The position numbers and the translations under genes are program-made. The notes beneath the pieces were generated by a model. It had not been told where the DNA came from. It worked only from the letters and a program-made list of their open reading frames with translations, and did not search any database. Source: Clostridia bacterium (GTDB taxonomy: Bacteria > Bacillota > Clostridia > Peptostreptococcales > Anaerovoracaceae). Taken from it: a stretch of DNA of 59,796 nucleotides. Position 1 is the stretch's first letter. The number at the start of each line of letters is the position of its first letter. The stretch is from assembly GCA_024689865.1 (NCBI GenBank), contig JAILDA010000024.1, forward strand, positions 1 to 59,796, in the 5' to 3' direction. This document shows, piece after piece, positions 34,435 through 44,900 of the stretch.

Positions 34435-35550
34435 ATGGATTTTTTAACCAGAACAATTGTGATCATCGGCGGAGTCCTGGTCGCAGGACTTATTCTGGCC
34501 ATAGTGCTCTCCGGGATCAAAAGACCGGGCAAGGGCATAGGCAGATTTTTCGCCACGCTGGGCGTAACAGTCCTGCTTCTTGTTGCCACGCTGGCGCTTA
34601 TCGTTACCATGATATGCCACGGACCGTCTTACGAGGCAAAGAAGCTCTTTGTAACTACGCTGCTGGAGACGGGCAACATGAAGTGGCTCGTGGGCATCTT
34701 CCTTCCTCAGGATGAAGTCCAGGCAATAGTTGATTCCAATGCCATGGGCACCATAGAGGAAAATACGGATCCGGATCTCATCGACATCAACACCGAGCTC
34801 GACATGAGCGAGATCAAGATCGACAGGATAGAAGGCGACAACTATTCCGCGATCATGATGGTGGTGAACGACCCGTCAAGGGTATTCGTGGGGACCACTT
34901 ATCCGTGGGGAACGTACGGCAAGGAGCTGGATAAGCTTGTCGAGTCTTACAGCGCACTGGGCGGAATAAACGGCGGCATCTACGACGCGGACATGAACAG
35001 GGGCGGACACCCCTACGGAGTCGTTGTGAGCGGCGGTAAGATACAGAACATGACCAACCTCGGCATCCGCGGACTGGTCCTTATAGGCATCTCCGAGGAT
35101 AACATCTTTAAGGTCATAGACATAAACGGCAAGGGCGAAGCTGCCGTAAGGAAGATCCTGGAAGACGAGAAGATACGCGACGCTGTATGCTTCCAGGAAG
35201 AGAGCAGCGACAAGAACAACCACTTCGTAAAGCTAATGATCAACGGACAGAGGCGTGAGCTCAACGGAGGCATGGGCTCCGGAGCCAATCCGCGCACGGC
35301 CATAGGCCAGACCGCGGACGGCAGGATGCTGCTTCTGGTAACGGACGGCCGCGGAGCTAACGGACATCTTGGCGCTACCGCATCCGATCTCATAGACATA
35401 ATGGAGTCCTACGGCGCTGTAAACGCAGCCAATCTGGACGGTGGTTCTTCCACTTGCATGTACTACGACGGCGAGTGGCTCCGCAACAGTGTAACGCTTT
35501 ATTACGAATCGTCCTCGTGGCGCATTCCTACCGGTTTTCTTGTAAGATAG
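34435..35550 (+). CDS. Membrane-anchored phosphodiester glycosidase family protein (NAGPA domain)
   Basis: 371 aa. Two N-terminal helices (residues 5-25 and 38-62) are followed by an external NAGPA-type domain. Visible motifs are GGINGGIYDADMNRGGHPYGVVVSGG, NPRTAIGQTADGRMLLLVTDGR and NAANLDGGSSTCMYY, which are the hallmark segments of this family. The human relative removes GlcNAc from mannose-6-phosphate diesters, and bacterial homologues occur with exopolysaccharide genes. Here the likely substrate is a phosphodiester-linked sugar on a cell-envelope polymer. The Shine-Dalgarno is weak (CGGGAT). The next gene starts 10 nt on. Confidence 0.9.
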   Translation: MDFLTRTIVIIGGVLVAGLILAIVLSGIKRPGKGIGRFFATLGVTVLLLVATLALIVTMICHGPSYEAKKLFVTTLLETGNMKWLVGIFLPQDEVQAIVDSNAMGTIEENTDPDLIDINTELDMSEIKIDRIEGDNYSAIMMVVNDPSRVFVGTTYPWGTYGKELDKLVESYSALGGINGGIYDADMNRGGHPYGVVVSGGKIQNMTNLGIRGLVLIGISEDNIFKVIDINGKGEAAVRKILEDEKIRDAVCFQEESSDKNNHFVKLMINGQRRELNGGMGSGANPRTAIGQTADGRMLLLVTDGRGANGHLGATASDLIDIMESYGAVNAANLDGGSSTCMYYDGEWLRNSVTLYYESSSWRIPTGFLVR

Positions 35551-35560
35551 GAGGACAGCC

Positions 35561-36664
35561 ATGAAACACGCAAGAGTAAAAGAAAAACAGCCCAGGACCC
35601 GCAGCAAGGCATTCCGCATCTTCCTTCTGGTGTGGGCGCTCATACTTGTAGCATTCGGAGCATATGCTCTTACCTACGTAAGGGGCATGCTCAAAGAAAT
35701 GCAGGCCAATTCCGTTACCCAGATCATCTCCGACCGCGTAAGCGCAATGGGAGACAGCGAACTGGACAAGTACTTCGGCGTCAACAAGGACCTCGACGGC
35801 GAAGGCGGATACGACAGGATAAGGGAGTTCTTTAAAAACGGGTCCTTTACCCTTAAGAAAGTTCCTAATACAGACACATACAACATCTACAACAACGATC
35901 AGCAGGTACTGAGCGCTGACATCAAGAAGGTGAAAGCCGTTAACAAGTTGGGCATCTTCAACTACGGAATAATGGAGTTCCAGAAGTTCGTTCCAACGGA
36001 GGAGAAATCGTTCCTGGACGTGGAGATAAACGTGCCCAACGACTATTCCGTTCATGTGGGCGGCAAGCACATCCAGCCGACAAAGATCTCCTACGCGGAG
36101 GGATTTAAGGACGCCGGAAACTATGTGGAGCTTCCGGGCGAGAGCGTATACGTTCTGGACCATCTTACGCAGTGGCCGGACCTTAGGATAACGGACGGCG
36201 GCAAGGACGTTCCGTTCGAAATGGCGCGCAAGATATCGCTGGGTCTGGATTACGACAAGGCGGATTCTCTTGCTGCGGCAGGATGCGACTTCGACGCTGT
36301 GGATTTCATGCAGAAGTGGATGAGATTCATGCAGAACGACCTGGCCGGCGGCAGAAGAGGCTTCAACACGCTGGAACCGAACTTCATCAAGGATTCGGAG
36401 CAGTATAACTTCGCCTATGCCTGGGCAACGAACGTGGACATCACCTTCGTATCCGACCATGTGATCATGAATCCCGCATTTTCGGACGAGTCCGTTAAGA
36501 ACGTCGTTAAGTACAGCGACGACGCCATCAGTTTCGACGGACACATAAAGTATCACATAAAGGTAAAGGGCAAGGAGAAGCCTCAGACCTTCAACAGCAC
36601 CATATACCTTGTAAAGTACGAAGACGAATGGAGAGTAGTCAACATACGCAGTATAAGCAAGTAG
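35561..36664 (+). CDS. Membrane-anchored protein of unknown function, partner of the NAGPA gene
   Basis: 367 aa. A very basic N-terminus of 16 residues precedes a single membrane helix (about 19-40), then a large extracytoplasmic region. It has a helical first part, a beta-rich middle with NVPNDYSVHVGGKHI, and a final segment VKYEDEWRVVNIRSISK resembling the end of an NTF2-like or lumazine-binding-like fold. No catalytic motif is recognised. AGGAGGA lies before the ATG. It is co-transcribed with the NAGPA gene (10 nt gap) and followed by a terminator. The pair probably acts together on a surface glycopolymer; this is inferred from position only. Confidence 0.78.
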   Translation: MKHARVKEKQPRTRSKAFRIFLLVWALILVAFGAYALTYVRGMLKEMQANSVTQIISDRVSAMGDSELDKYFGVNKDLDGEGGYDRIREFFKNGSFTLKKVPNTDTYNIYNNDQQVLSADIKKVKAVNKLGIFNYGIMEFQKFVPTEEKSFLDVEINVPNDYSVHVGGKHIQPTKISYAEGFKDAGNYVELPGESVYVLDHLTQWPDLRITDGGKDVPFEMARKISLGLDYDKADSLAAAGCDFDAVDFMQKWMRFMQNDLAGGRRGFNTLEPNFIKDSEQYNFAYAWATNVDITFVSDHVIMNPAFSDESVKNVVKYSDDAISFDGHIKYHIKVKGKEKPQTFNSTIYLVKYEDEWRVVNIRSISK

Positions 36665-36712
36665 CTTGTGTGAATTTTTCGACACAGAAGCTCAACCCCC
36701 CGAAAAGCATTG

Positions 36713-36736
36713 AAAACCCGGCTCCGCCGGGTTTTT
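36713..36736 (+). terminator. Terminator after the NAGPA pair
   Basis: AAAACCCGGC at 36713-36722 pairs with GCCGGGTTTT (36726-36735) around a TCC loop, and TTTTT follows. Confidence 0.92.
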
Positions 36737-36754
36737 CGCATGTATCGTAATAAA

Positions 36755-36783
36755 TTGCTTTTCTACAATATATATGCTAAAAT
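36755..36783 (+). promoter_or_regulatory. rnc-smc-ftsY promoter
   Basis: TTGCTT at 36755-36760, 17 bp ending in TGC, and TAAAAT at 36778-36783. It overlaps the first possible ATG (36774), so translation should begin at 36792. Confidence 0.72.
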
Positions 36784-36791
36784 ATCGTGTT

Positions 36792-37490
36792 ATGTTATGT
36801 GCTGAAGCAGAAAAAGCAATAGGCTACGAATTTAAGGATAAGACGCTTCTGGAAAGCGCTCTTACCCACAGCTCGTACGCAAACGATTATCTGGGGGACA
36901 GCCGCAAGGGAAACGAGCGTCTGGAGTTCCTGGGCGACGCCGTTCTGGACGCCGTAATGGCGCTGGAACTGTACAGGCGCTACCCGGACAAGGACGAAGG
37001 ATTCCTTACCAAGCTTCGCGCGGAGATAGTCTGCGAGGGAGCGCTCGCAAAGGCCGCCATGGACATAGGGCTCAACGAGTTCCTGCAGATGGGACGCGGC
37101 GAGGAGCACAAGGGCGGAAAAGCCAGGATCTCCATGGTCGCGGACGCTGCGGAGGCAGTGATAGCCGCAGTTTTTCTGGACGGCGGCCCGCAGGCGGCTT
37201 CTAATCTGGTGATGAGGCTTTTAGGGAGCACCATAAAGGATGCCGCGGAGGGCAATCTTCCGGCGGACTATAAGACGGATCTTCAGATCTTCTGCCAGAA
37301 GCACGGACACCAGAACATAGTATACAAGATAACCGGCGAGAGCGGCCCGGACCACGATAAGTCGTTCACCGCCGCTGTAGTGATAGACGGACACATCCTG
37401 GGAGAGGGAGAAGGCCGTACGAAGAAGCAGGCGCAGACGCAGGCCGCAAAGGCGGCGCTGGAGCATTTGGAGGCAGACAGTGCAGTTTAA
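36792..37490 (+). CDS. rnc: Ribonuclease III
   Basis: 232 aa. It cleaves double-stranded RNA, including rRNA precursors. The RNase III signature NERLEFLGDAVLDAVM lies near residue 40; the second acidic site EAVIAAVFLDGG follows, and a C-terminal dsRNA-binding domain ends with GEGRTKKQAQTQAAKAAL. An earlier in-frame ATG at 36774 overlaps the -10 box. The ATG at 36792 is 8 nt after the -10 and lacks a Shine-Dalgarno, so a leaderless start is likely. The 3' end overlaps smc by 11 nt. Confidence 0.96.
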   Translation: MLCAEAEKAIGYEFKDKTLLESALTHSSYANDYLGDSRKGNERLEFLGDAVLDAVMALELYRRYPDKDEGFLTKLRAEIVCEGALAKAAMDIGLNEFLQMGRGEEHKGGKARISMVADAAEAVIAAVFLDGGPQAASNLVMRLLGSTIKDAAEGNLPADYKTDLQIFCQKHGHQNIVYKITGESGPDHDKSFTAAVVIDGHILGEGEGRTKKQAQTQAAKAALEHLEADSAV

Positions 37491-40400
37491 GAGGATAGAG
37501 TTAAACGGATTCAAATCCTTCGCAGATCCTGTAACAATAGAATTTACGGACGGCATCACGTGCATAGTGGGCCCCAACGGCAGCGGAAAGAGCAACATCT
37601 CCGACGCCATCCTCTGGGTGCTCGGCGAACAGAGCCCTAAGAGCCTCAGAAGCGACAAGCTGGAGGAGGTCATCTTTTCAGGTACCCAAAGCCGCAAGGC
37701 CAAGGGCATGGCGGAGGTAACTCTGGTAATAGACAACACGGACCACAGCCTTCCCATAGACTTTACCGAGGTCGGCATCACCAGAAGGGCTTACCGCTCC
37801 GGCGAGAACGAATACATGATCAACCGCCGTCCCTGCAGGCTGAAGGACATACGCGAGCTTATAATGGATACCGGAATAGGCGTCGAAGGCTATTCCATGG
37901 TAGGTCAGGGCAAGATAGCGGACATCGTTAGCAACAAGATGGAGCGCCGCCGCGAGATCTTCGAGGAAGCAGCCGGTATAGTAAAGTACCGCACCAAGAA
38001 GGAAAAGACGGAAAAGAGCCTGGAGCAGGCTGTCATCAATCTGTCACGTGTTACGGATATAATAAACGAGATAGAAAGCCGCATAGGCGGTCTGGAAGAG
38101 GATTCCCGCAAGGCGACCGAATATCTCGAAATTAAAGACAAATATAAGGATATAGAGATCAACATCATCCTTAAGAACATAGAGGCCGCGGACGCAAAGA
38201 CCGCCGCCGTGGAAGAGGAACTTGCGGAGTTGACCGCACAGGCGGAGCAGCTGGAGTCCGGAAGGACTCAGACCGACGCCGCTCTTAAGGAGCAGAGGGA
38301 AAAAGCCGCTGCTCTGGAGGAAAGACTGGGCGGGCTCAGGGACGCTCTTCTGGCAGCTACGGAGCGCATCCACGACATCTCCGGAAGAGAAGAGATAAAC
38401 AAGGAAAGGCTTGCATCCCTGGGCAGGGACGAGGAAAGACTGTCCGCGGAGATAGCCGCTCTTAACGATAAGGCAGAGAAAGAAAAGGCTTCGTCCGCCC
38501 AGACGGAGCAGCAGCTTGCGGAAGCGGAAAAAGAAGCAAAGGATCTGGCCGCTCAGCTGGAGGAGAAACGCCGCGCAAGCGCAGAGGCGCAGAAACAGCT
38601 GGAGGAAAAGGAAACTGAACTGGCTTCCGGAAAGAACGAACTGTTCGACATTTCCGGACGCATACAGAGCGCCCGCACTTCCGCAGAGAACATGTCCTCC
38701 CTTAAGGAGACTCTGGAAAAACGGGCCGCAAGGCTGGAAGAAGAGTCCGGTCTTAAGGACAAGAACGACAAAGACCTGGCGGAAAGGACCGCCGCCGCGG
38801 AAAAGGAACTGGCGGAGATAAAGACTGCCGGCGAAAAGAACGATAAAAGGCTTAAGGACGCATTGCTCTCGCAGAACAAGGCGGAAGAGCGCAGGGACCG
38901 CGCTGCGGAAGACGCCCAGAGCATAAGGGTAGCCATGGGAAAAGCAGCCGCAAGGCTAAACCTCCTGGACGAGCTGGAAAAAGCCTACGAGGGCTACGGC
39001 GGAGCCGTAAAGTTCCTCATGGCCAACAGACCTTCCGGAATAATCGGCACTCTGGGAGAACTTCTCCGCGTGCCCAAGGGCTACGAGACTTCAATAGAAA
39101 CTGTGCTCGGCGCAAAGCTTCAGAACATAGTCTGCAAGGACGACGCTTCCGCAAAGAGCAGCGTGGAACTTCTTAAGAAGAACAAGGCCGGAAGACTTAC
39201 TTTCCTGCCTCTTGCGGACCTTAAAGTACAGCCGCCTCTGTCCGTAAAGGATCTGGAAGGCCGCAAAGGATTCCTGGGCCTTGCATCGGACATAGTATCC
39301 ATTAAGGAAGGCTGCGAGTGCATAGTGGACTACGTTCTGGGCAACGTAGCCGTGGTGGACGATCTGGACAACGCTCTTAAGATCTCCGCCGCAAATAAGG
39401 GACCTCATAAGTTCGTAACTCTGGAAGGCGAAGTAATAAACGCCGCCGGAGCCATTACCGGCGGAAGCTTTAAGAACAACACCGCCGACATACTGTCCAG
39501 AAGGGCCGAAACAGACGCTCTGAGAGCCGAAACGGCGGAGCTCGGGAAAAAGCTCGACCGCACGGAAACAGAGCTTAAAAAGGCTGAAAAAGACATTCAG
39601 GACGCTGCGGACGAAAAGCACAGAGCAGAAGACGTCATACGCGGAGCAGACCTGCGCGCGGCAATTCTGGAAAGAGACATCCAGCTCCTTAAGCAGGCCG
39701 CAACGGACGCCGCCGGCGCGGAAGACCGCAGACTGGCGGAGCTTGCAGAGCTCAGGCAGGAGATAGCCGCTTCCGAAAAGCAGACGGAAGACTGGCTGGC
39801 AAAAGCCGCGGATCTGGAGGGGCAGAAGTCTCAGCTGGAAGCAGCCGCAGCTGCTGCTTCGGATGCAGCGGAAGAAGCCAAGAGCCGTCTGGCTTACGCG
39901 TCCGCGCAGGAGACTTCGGTAAGGCTTCAGGAGAACTCCGCAAGGATAAAGGCAGAGAACGCCGCGGAGCTCGTAAAGCTTGCAAAGCAGACCCTGGAAG
40001 ACATTGCTTCCCAGAAGTCGGAAAAGGAAAGAGCGCTGGAAAGCGTAAGGATACAGACCAAGCAGATCGCGGACTACGCGGAAGGAGCCGGAGACGTTCT
40101 GGCAAAGGCCGAGGAGGAAAGGTCCCGTCTGGAGAAGGAGATAGAAGCCGCGTCCGCGGAAAAGCGCGCCGCTTCGGACCTTGCGTCCTCCCTGGAAGAA
40201 GAAAAGAATACGCTGGACAAGCAGATATACGACGTCCAGATAAAGAAGCACGACGCGGACATAAGAGCCGCCAGGGCGGATTCCCAGACCGAGAGCTTAA
40301 AGGAAAGGCTCTGGCAGGAATACGAGATGTCCTACGCGGAAGCCGCAACTCACGAGGACCCGGAATTCGTAATGTCCAGGGCCCTTAAGGAGAGCCGCGA

Positions 40401-41028
40401 GTACAAGGAGCGCCTGCGCGCCTTAGGCGACGTAAACGTGGGCGCAATAGAAGAATACAAGCAGGTAAAGGAACGCTACGATTTCCTGTCCGAGCAGAAG
40501 GCGGACGCCCAGCGCGCAATGGACGAGCTGAGAGACGTCATAAACGAGATGGACGCCATAATCCGCAAGCGTTTCAAGGAAAGCTTCGATTCCATAGTCG
40601 TAAACTTCGAGCAGGTGTTTACGCAGCTGTTCAAGGGCGGCCACGCCGCGCTTACCATGACGGATCCGGAACACCCGCTGGAGAGCGCCATAGAGATAGA
40701 GGCCCAGCCGCCCGGAAAGAAACTGCAGAACATATCCCTGCTGTCCGGCGGAGAGCGCACGCTTACCGCGCTGGCGCTGATGTTCGCGGTGCTCAAGTCC
40801 AAGCCCACTCCGTTCTGCATACTGGACGAGGTAGAGGCGGCGCTGGACGAGACAAACATAGACGCGTTCGCAAAATACGTTAAAACGTTCGACAACACGC
40901 AGTTCGCGCTGGTAACGCACCAGAAGCTCACCATGGAGTACGCGGACGCGCTGTACGGCGTGACCATGCCGGAGCAGGGAATATCCAAGATACTGTCGCT
41001 GCGGCTGGGAGACGATTTCGAGGTCTGA
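37480..41028 (+). CDS. smc: Chromosome segregation protein SMC
   Basis: 1182 aa, full length. The N-terminal Walker A is GPNGSGKSN near residue 32. Two long Glu/Ala/Lys-rich coiled-coil arms run to about residue 500 and from about 670 to 1000. A hinge lies between them, with VDYVLGNVAVVDDLDNAL and NAAGAITGGS. The C-terminal head has the signature LLSGGERTLTALAL near residue 1088 and Walker B CILDEVEAALDE. It condenses and segregates the nucleoid with ScpA and ScpB, which are not in the window. It starts with ATG-less GTG (37480), inside the end of rnc. Confidence 0.97.
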   Translation: MQFKRIELNGFKSFADPVTIEFTDGITCIVGPNGSGKSNISDAILWVLGEQSPKSLRSDKLEEVIFSGTQSRKAKGMAEVTLVIDNTDHSLPIDFTEVGITRRAYRSGENEYMINRRPCRLKDIRELIMDTGIGVEGYSMVGQGKIADIVSNKMERRREIFEEAAGIVKYRTKKEKTEKSLEQAVINLSRVTDIINEIESRIGGLEEDSRKATEYLEIKDKYKDIEINIILKNIEAADAKTAAVEEELAELTAQAEQLESGRTQTDAALKEQREKAAALEERLGGLRDALLAATERIHDISGREEINKERLASLGRDEERLSAEIAALNDKAEKEKASSAQTEQQLAEAEKEAKDLAAQLEEKRRASAEAQKQLEEKETELASGKNELFDISGRIQSARTSAENMSSLKETLEKRAARLEEESGLKDKNDKDLAERTAAAEKELAEIKTAGEKNDKRLKDALLSQNKAEERRDRAAEDAQSIRVAMGKAAARLNLLDELEKAYEGYGGAVKFLMANRPSGIIGTLGELLRVPKGYETSIETVLGAKLQNIVCKDDASAKSSVELLKKNKAGRLTFLPLADLKVQPPLSVKDLEGRKGFLGLASDIVSIKEGCECIVDYVLGNVAVVDDLDNALKISAANKGPHKFVTLEGEVINAAGAITGGSFKNNTADILSRRAETDALRAETAELGKKLDRTETELKKAEKDIQDAADEKHRAEDVIRGADLRAAILERDIQLLKQAATDAAGAEDRRLAELAELRQEIAASEKQTEDWLAKAADLEGQKSQLEAAAAAASDAAEEAKSRLAYASAQETSVRLQENSARIKAENAAELVKLAKQTLEDIASQKSEKERALESVRIQTKQIADYAEGAGDVLAKAEEERSRLEKEIEAASAEKRAASDLASSLEEEKNTLDKQIYDVQIKKHDADIRAARADSQTESLKERLWQEYEMSYAEAATHEDPEFVMSRALKESREYKERLRALGDVNVGAIEEYKQVKERYDFLSEQKADAQRAMDELRDVINEMDAIIRKRFKESFDSIVVNFEQVFTQLFKGGHAALTMTDPEHPLESAIEIEAQPPGKKLQNISLLSGGERTLTALALMFAVLKSKPTPFCILDEVEAALDETNIDAFAKYVKTFDNTQFALVTHQKLTMEYADALYGVTMPEQGISKILSLRLGDDFEV

Positions 41029-41031
41029 TAA

Positions 41032-41937
41032 ATGGCATTAGGAGAAAAGAAAGGCTTCTTCGGGAGGCTCTCGCAGAAACTGAACGACGTCTTCGCAATG
41101 CATCCCACTCCGGACGAGGACATGCTGGAGGAGCTGGAAGACGTACTGATAACATCGGATCTTGGCGTGGAGACCACGCTTAAGATAATAGAGCAGCTGA
41201 GGCACGACATACGCCGCAACTACATCTACGACGCGGACGGAGTAAGGGCGCAGATAAAGAGCATAGTCGCGGAGCTCCTGGACAAGGGAGACCGGCTGGA
41301 CCTCTGCCAGGACACCCCGCTCGTCATCGTTATGATAGGCGTAAACGGCGTAGGCAAGACCACGACCATAGCCAAGCTGGCGCACATGCTTAAAGGGCAG
41401 GGCAAGTCCGTGCTTCTGGTAGCCGCGGATACCTTCCGCGCTGCCGCTGCCGAGCAGCTCACCATCTGGGCCGACCGCGTGGAAGTGCCTATCGTAAAGC
41501 ACGCCGAGGGCGCGGACCCGTCAGCCGTAATATTCGACGGACTGCAGGCCGCCAAGGCTCGCGGCACGGACGTAGTCATCTGCGACACCGCAGGCAGGCT
41601 GCACAATAAAAAGAACCTTATGAACGAGCTCGCCAAGATGAACAAGGTGATAGACCGCGAGTTCCCCGGAGCCGCCAGAGAAACGCTTCTTGTTCTGGAC
41701 GCCACCACCGGGAAGAACGCCGTGTCGCAGGCCAAGGAGTTCGCGGAAGTAGCAGGGCTCACCGGTATAGTGCTAACAAAACTTGACGGAACGGCAAAGG
41801 GTGGTATAGTAGTAACAATATCCGACGAGTTCGACCTTCCGGTCAAATTCGTGGGACTGGGGGAAGGATTGAACGATCTGAAAGTGTTCAGCCCGCAGGA
41901 CTTTGCGGACAGCATATTTGAGGGGGATCAAGCTTAA
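41032..41937 (+). CDS. ftsY: Signal recognition particle receptor FtsY
   Basis: 301 aa with the NG GTPase domain only; there is almost no acidic A domain, as usual in Gram-positives. P-loop GVNGVGKTTTIAKLA (about residue 103), DTFRAAAAEQL, DTAGRLHNKKNLM and TKLDGTAKGG are all present. It docks ribosome-bound SRP at the membrane. The gene starts 3 nt after smc and its stop overlaps the next start (TAATG), so it is tightly coupled to both neighbours. Confidence 0.97.
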   Translation: MALGEKKGFFGRLSQKLNDVFAMHPTPDEDMLEELEDVLITSDLGVETTLKIIEQLRHDIRRNYIYDADGVRAQIKSIVAELLDKGDRLDLCQDTPLVIVMIGVNGVGKTTTIAKLAHMLKGQGKSVLLVAADTFRAAAAEQLTIWADRVEVPIVKHAEGADPSAVIFDGLQAAKARGTDVVICDTAGRLHNKKNLMNELAKMNKVIDREFPGAARETLLVLDATTGKNAVSQAKEFAEVAGLTGIVLTKLDGTAKGGIVVTISDEFDLPVKFVGLGEGLNDLKVFSPQDFADSIFEGDQA

Positions 41938-44900
41938 TGGACAGAATAGACCCGGGCATAGCTCACGAGCAGGAAGCTATAGCCGAATTCGATAAAATAA
42001 AAGAAAGCTTCGTACAGAGCAGCCCTACGGAAGAGGCTGAGCTTTCGTCTGCCGCGCAGGACGCGCCTGCCGCGGGACACGGACTGGACGACGCTTATTC
42101 CGAGGAGACTCTTAACGCGGAAGCCGCAGCAGCAGGAACAGCCGCAGCGGAGACCATAGCGGAAACAGCCGCGAAGGCTGCAGCAGAAGCCCCGGCGCCC
42201 GAAGTACCGGCAGAAGCAGATGCCGTGCCGGAAGCCGACGCTCCGGCTGCGGAAGCAGAAGCTGAAACACCGGCCGCGGAAGAGGCTTCGGAAGCAGGAA
42301 CAGAAACAGCCGCAGCAGTTGCTGCAGCAGGAGGAGCAGGTATGGCCGCAGGGACCGGCAGAGCCGCAAAGGCAAAGAAAGTAAAGGCTCCGAAGGAGAA
42401 GAAAGAAAAAGCTCCCAAGGAAAAGAAGGAGAAAAAGAAGCTCACGTTCGGACGTGTGCTCCTGAGGATATTCCTGGTCCTTCTGGTCCTTATACTCATA
42501 GGCTGCGGCGTGGCCGGATACAAGATCTATCAGGTCATCCAGGAAGCCCCGGAGATCAACCCTAGCAACATCTACGACATGCTGTCCGAGCATTCCGTCA
42601 TCTACGATGCCGACGGCAACGTCCTTACGAACCTTTTCGAGGGCGACGGACTGCGCCAGAACATAGATTTCGACAAGATGCCGGACCAGCTAAAGGAAGC
42701 TTTCCTTGCCATAGAGGACAAGACCTTCTGGGATCACAACGGATTCAACCTCATCCGTATCTTCGGCGCTCTCTGGGACACCATCCGTTCCGGCGGCGAC
42801 ACAAGGATAAGGGGAACCAGTACTTTGTCGCAGCAGCTGGCCAGAAACATCTTCATGGACAGGGCGGAAAGAGAATCCAGGAAACTGTCCAGAAAGATAA
42901 AAGAAGCATATTATACCGTAATCATCGAGCGCGCTCTCTCCAAGGAACAGATCCTGGAGGCCTATCTCAACACGGTATATCTGGGATATAACTCCTACGG
43001 CGTAGGAGCGGCCGCAAGGTCCTACTTCGACAAGGACGTAAGCGAGCTGAACCTGATAGAATGCGCCACATTGGCGTCCTTGCCTCAAAACCCGGCGAAA
43101 TACGCGCCGCTGAAAAGGATAGCTACCACAGACGTAAAGCCTACGGACAACTACGACGTAGTAAGCACCAACAACATGTGGACGGTCTACTACAACAACG
43201 GCGCAGAGGAGAGGACCCAGCTGGTGCTCAGCCTCATGCACGACCAGGGCAAGATAGATGACGCTACCTTCGAGACTGCCAAGACCCAGACCGTAAGGCC
43301 GTACATAAAACCGGGCCTTAACGTGGAAGTCACCATGGAGACCACCTACATGTCCGACTACGTGGTTTCTCAGGTACTGGCGGCGCTGCAGTCCGACCTC
43401 GAGCTTTCCTATGCCGACGCGCACAACATGCTCTACAACGGCGGACTCGAGATCCATACCACCATAGATCCCACCATCCAGGCCATACTGGACGAGGAGT
43501 ACACCAAGAGGGAGAACTTCCCCAAGGTAAGGCTCTCGCGCTTCAGGACGGATAAGAACGACAACATCCAGTCCGACGACAGGTCCAGGATACTTCTGTA
43601 CAACCAGAAATACATCTTCGACGCCGACGGCGGATTCATCATCCCCGCCGAGGACTTCGAAAGACAGGCCAACGGAGACATTAAGTTCCTTAAGAACAAG
43701 AGGATCAACATCTACAGGACCACTTCCGCTTCCGGAGAGGACGTGTCGGTATTCGTAAAGGATTACTATTTCTTCGATGAAGACGGCTACATGTTCTCCG
43801 TAAACGGAACTTACTGGCAGATACCCAGCCAGTACAAGCAGCGCGACAACGACGGCAACCTTATCGTCCTGGCAAGCTACTTCAGTGATTTCCCGAACGC
43901 ATTCAAGCGCAACGACGACGGATCGCTTACGCTGATCAGTTCCGTTATAGGCATCGGATCTCCTGTCATCCAGCCGCAGTCCGCGATGACCGTAATAGAG
44001 AGCTCTACCGGTTACGTGCGCGGCATGATAGGCGGCCGCGAGATAAAGGGCTCGCTGCTGTTCAACAGAGCTACCGCTCCGCGTCAGACCGGATCGTCCA
44101 TAAAGCCGATAGCGGTCTACGGACCTGCCATCCAGAAGGGCTACGAGAACTCCATAACCGGTGAAGGCACCGTGTTTACCGCGGGCTACGCCATAGACGA
44201 CGCCCCCATAAAGAGAAAGGGCTGGTTCTGGCCGGTCAACTACAGCGGCCAGTACACAGGCATCATAACGCTCAGGGACGCTGTCGAAGGCTCCGTAAAC
44301 ACCTGCGCCGTAAACCTCTTCAACCAGCTGGATCCCATGTACTGTGTGGAGATGCTGGAGAAGGAAGGCGTAACATCCCTCGTTAAGAGCGGCGAAGAGA
44401 ACGACATCAACCCCGGCGCGCTGGCGCTCGGCGGACAGACCAACGGCATCTCGCCTCTGGACATGACTTCCGCGTTCTCCACTTTCGCTAACTACGGCGA
44501 GCACATAGAGGCTACCTGCTTCACCAAGATCACCAACAGAAGGGGCGACGTAATAATCGACAACACTCCGGAGGTTACCAGAGTGTACGACGAGAGCGTA
44601 GCTTCGCTGATGATAAACATACTCCGCGGCGTCGTTACCAGCGGAACAGGTTACAGGGCAAGGCTCAACTCCCAGCCCACTGCAGGCAAGACAGGTACCA
44701 CCACGGATGACTACGACGCCTGGTTCTGCGGATTTACGCCCAAGTATTCCGCGGCGCTGTGGATAGGATGCGATGTCAACCTTAACCTTGCAACAACAGG
44801 CGGAAGCGCGGCGGCCGGAGCCTGGGGCAACATCATGGAGCGCATCGGCGAGCTGGACGAGAGAGGAAGCTTCGAACTGAGGGGCAACTTCGTAACCGCA

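Noticed and set aside
36774..36791. First ATG of the rnc frame as start codon
   Set aside because: It overlaps the -10 box of the only good promoter; the next ATG (36792) gives the usual RNase III N-terminus.
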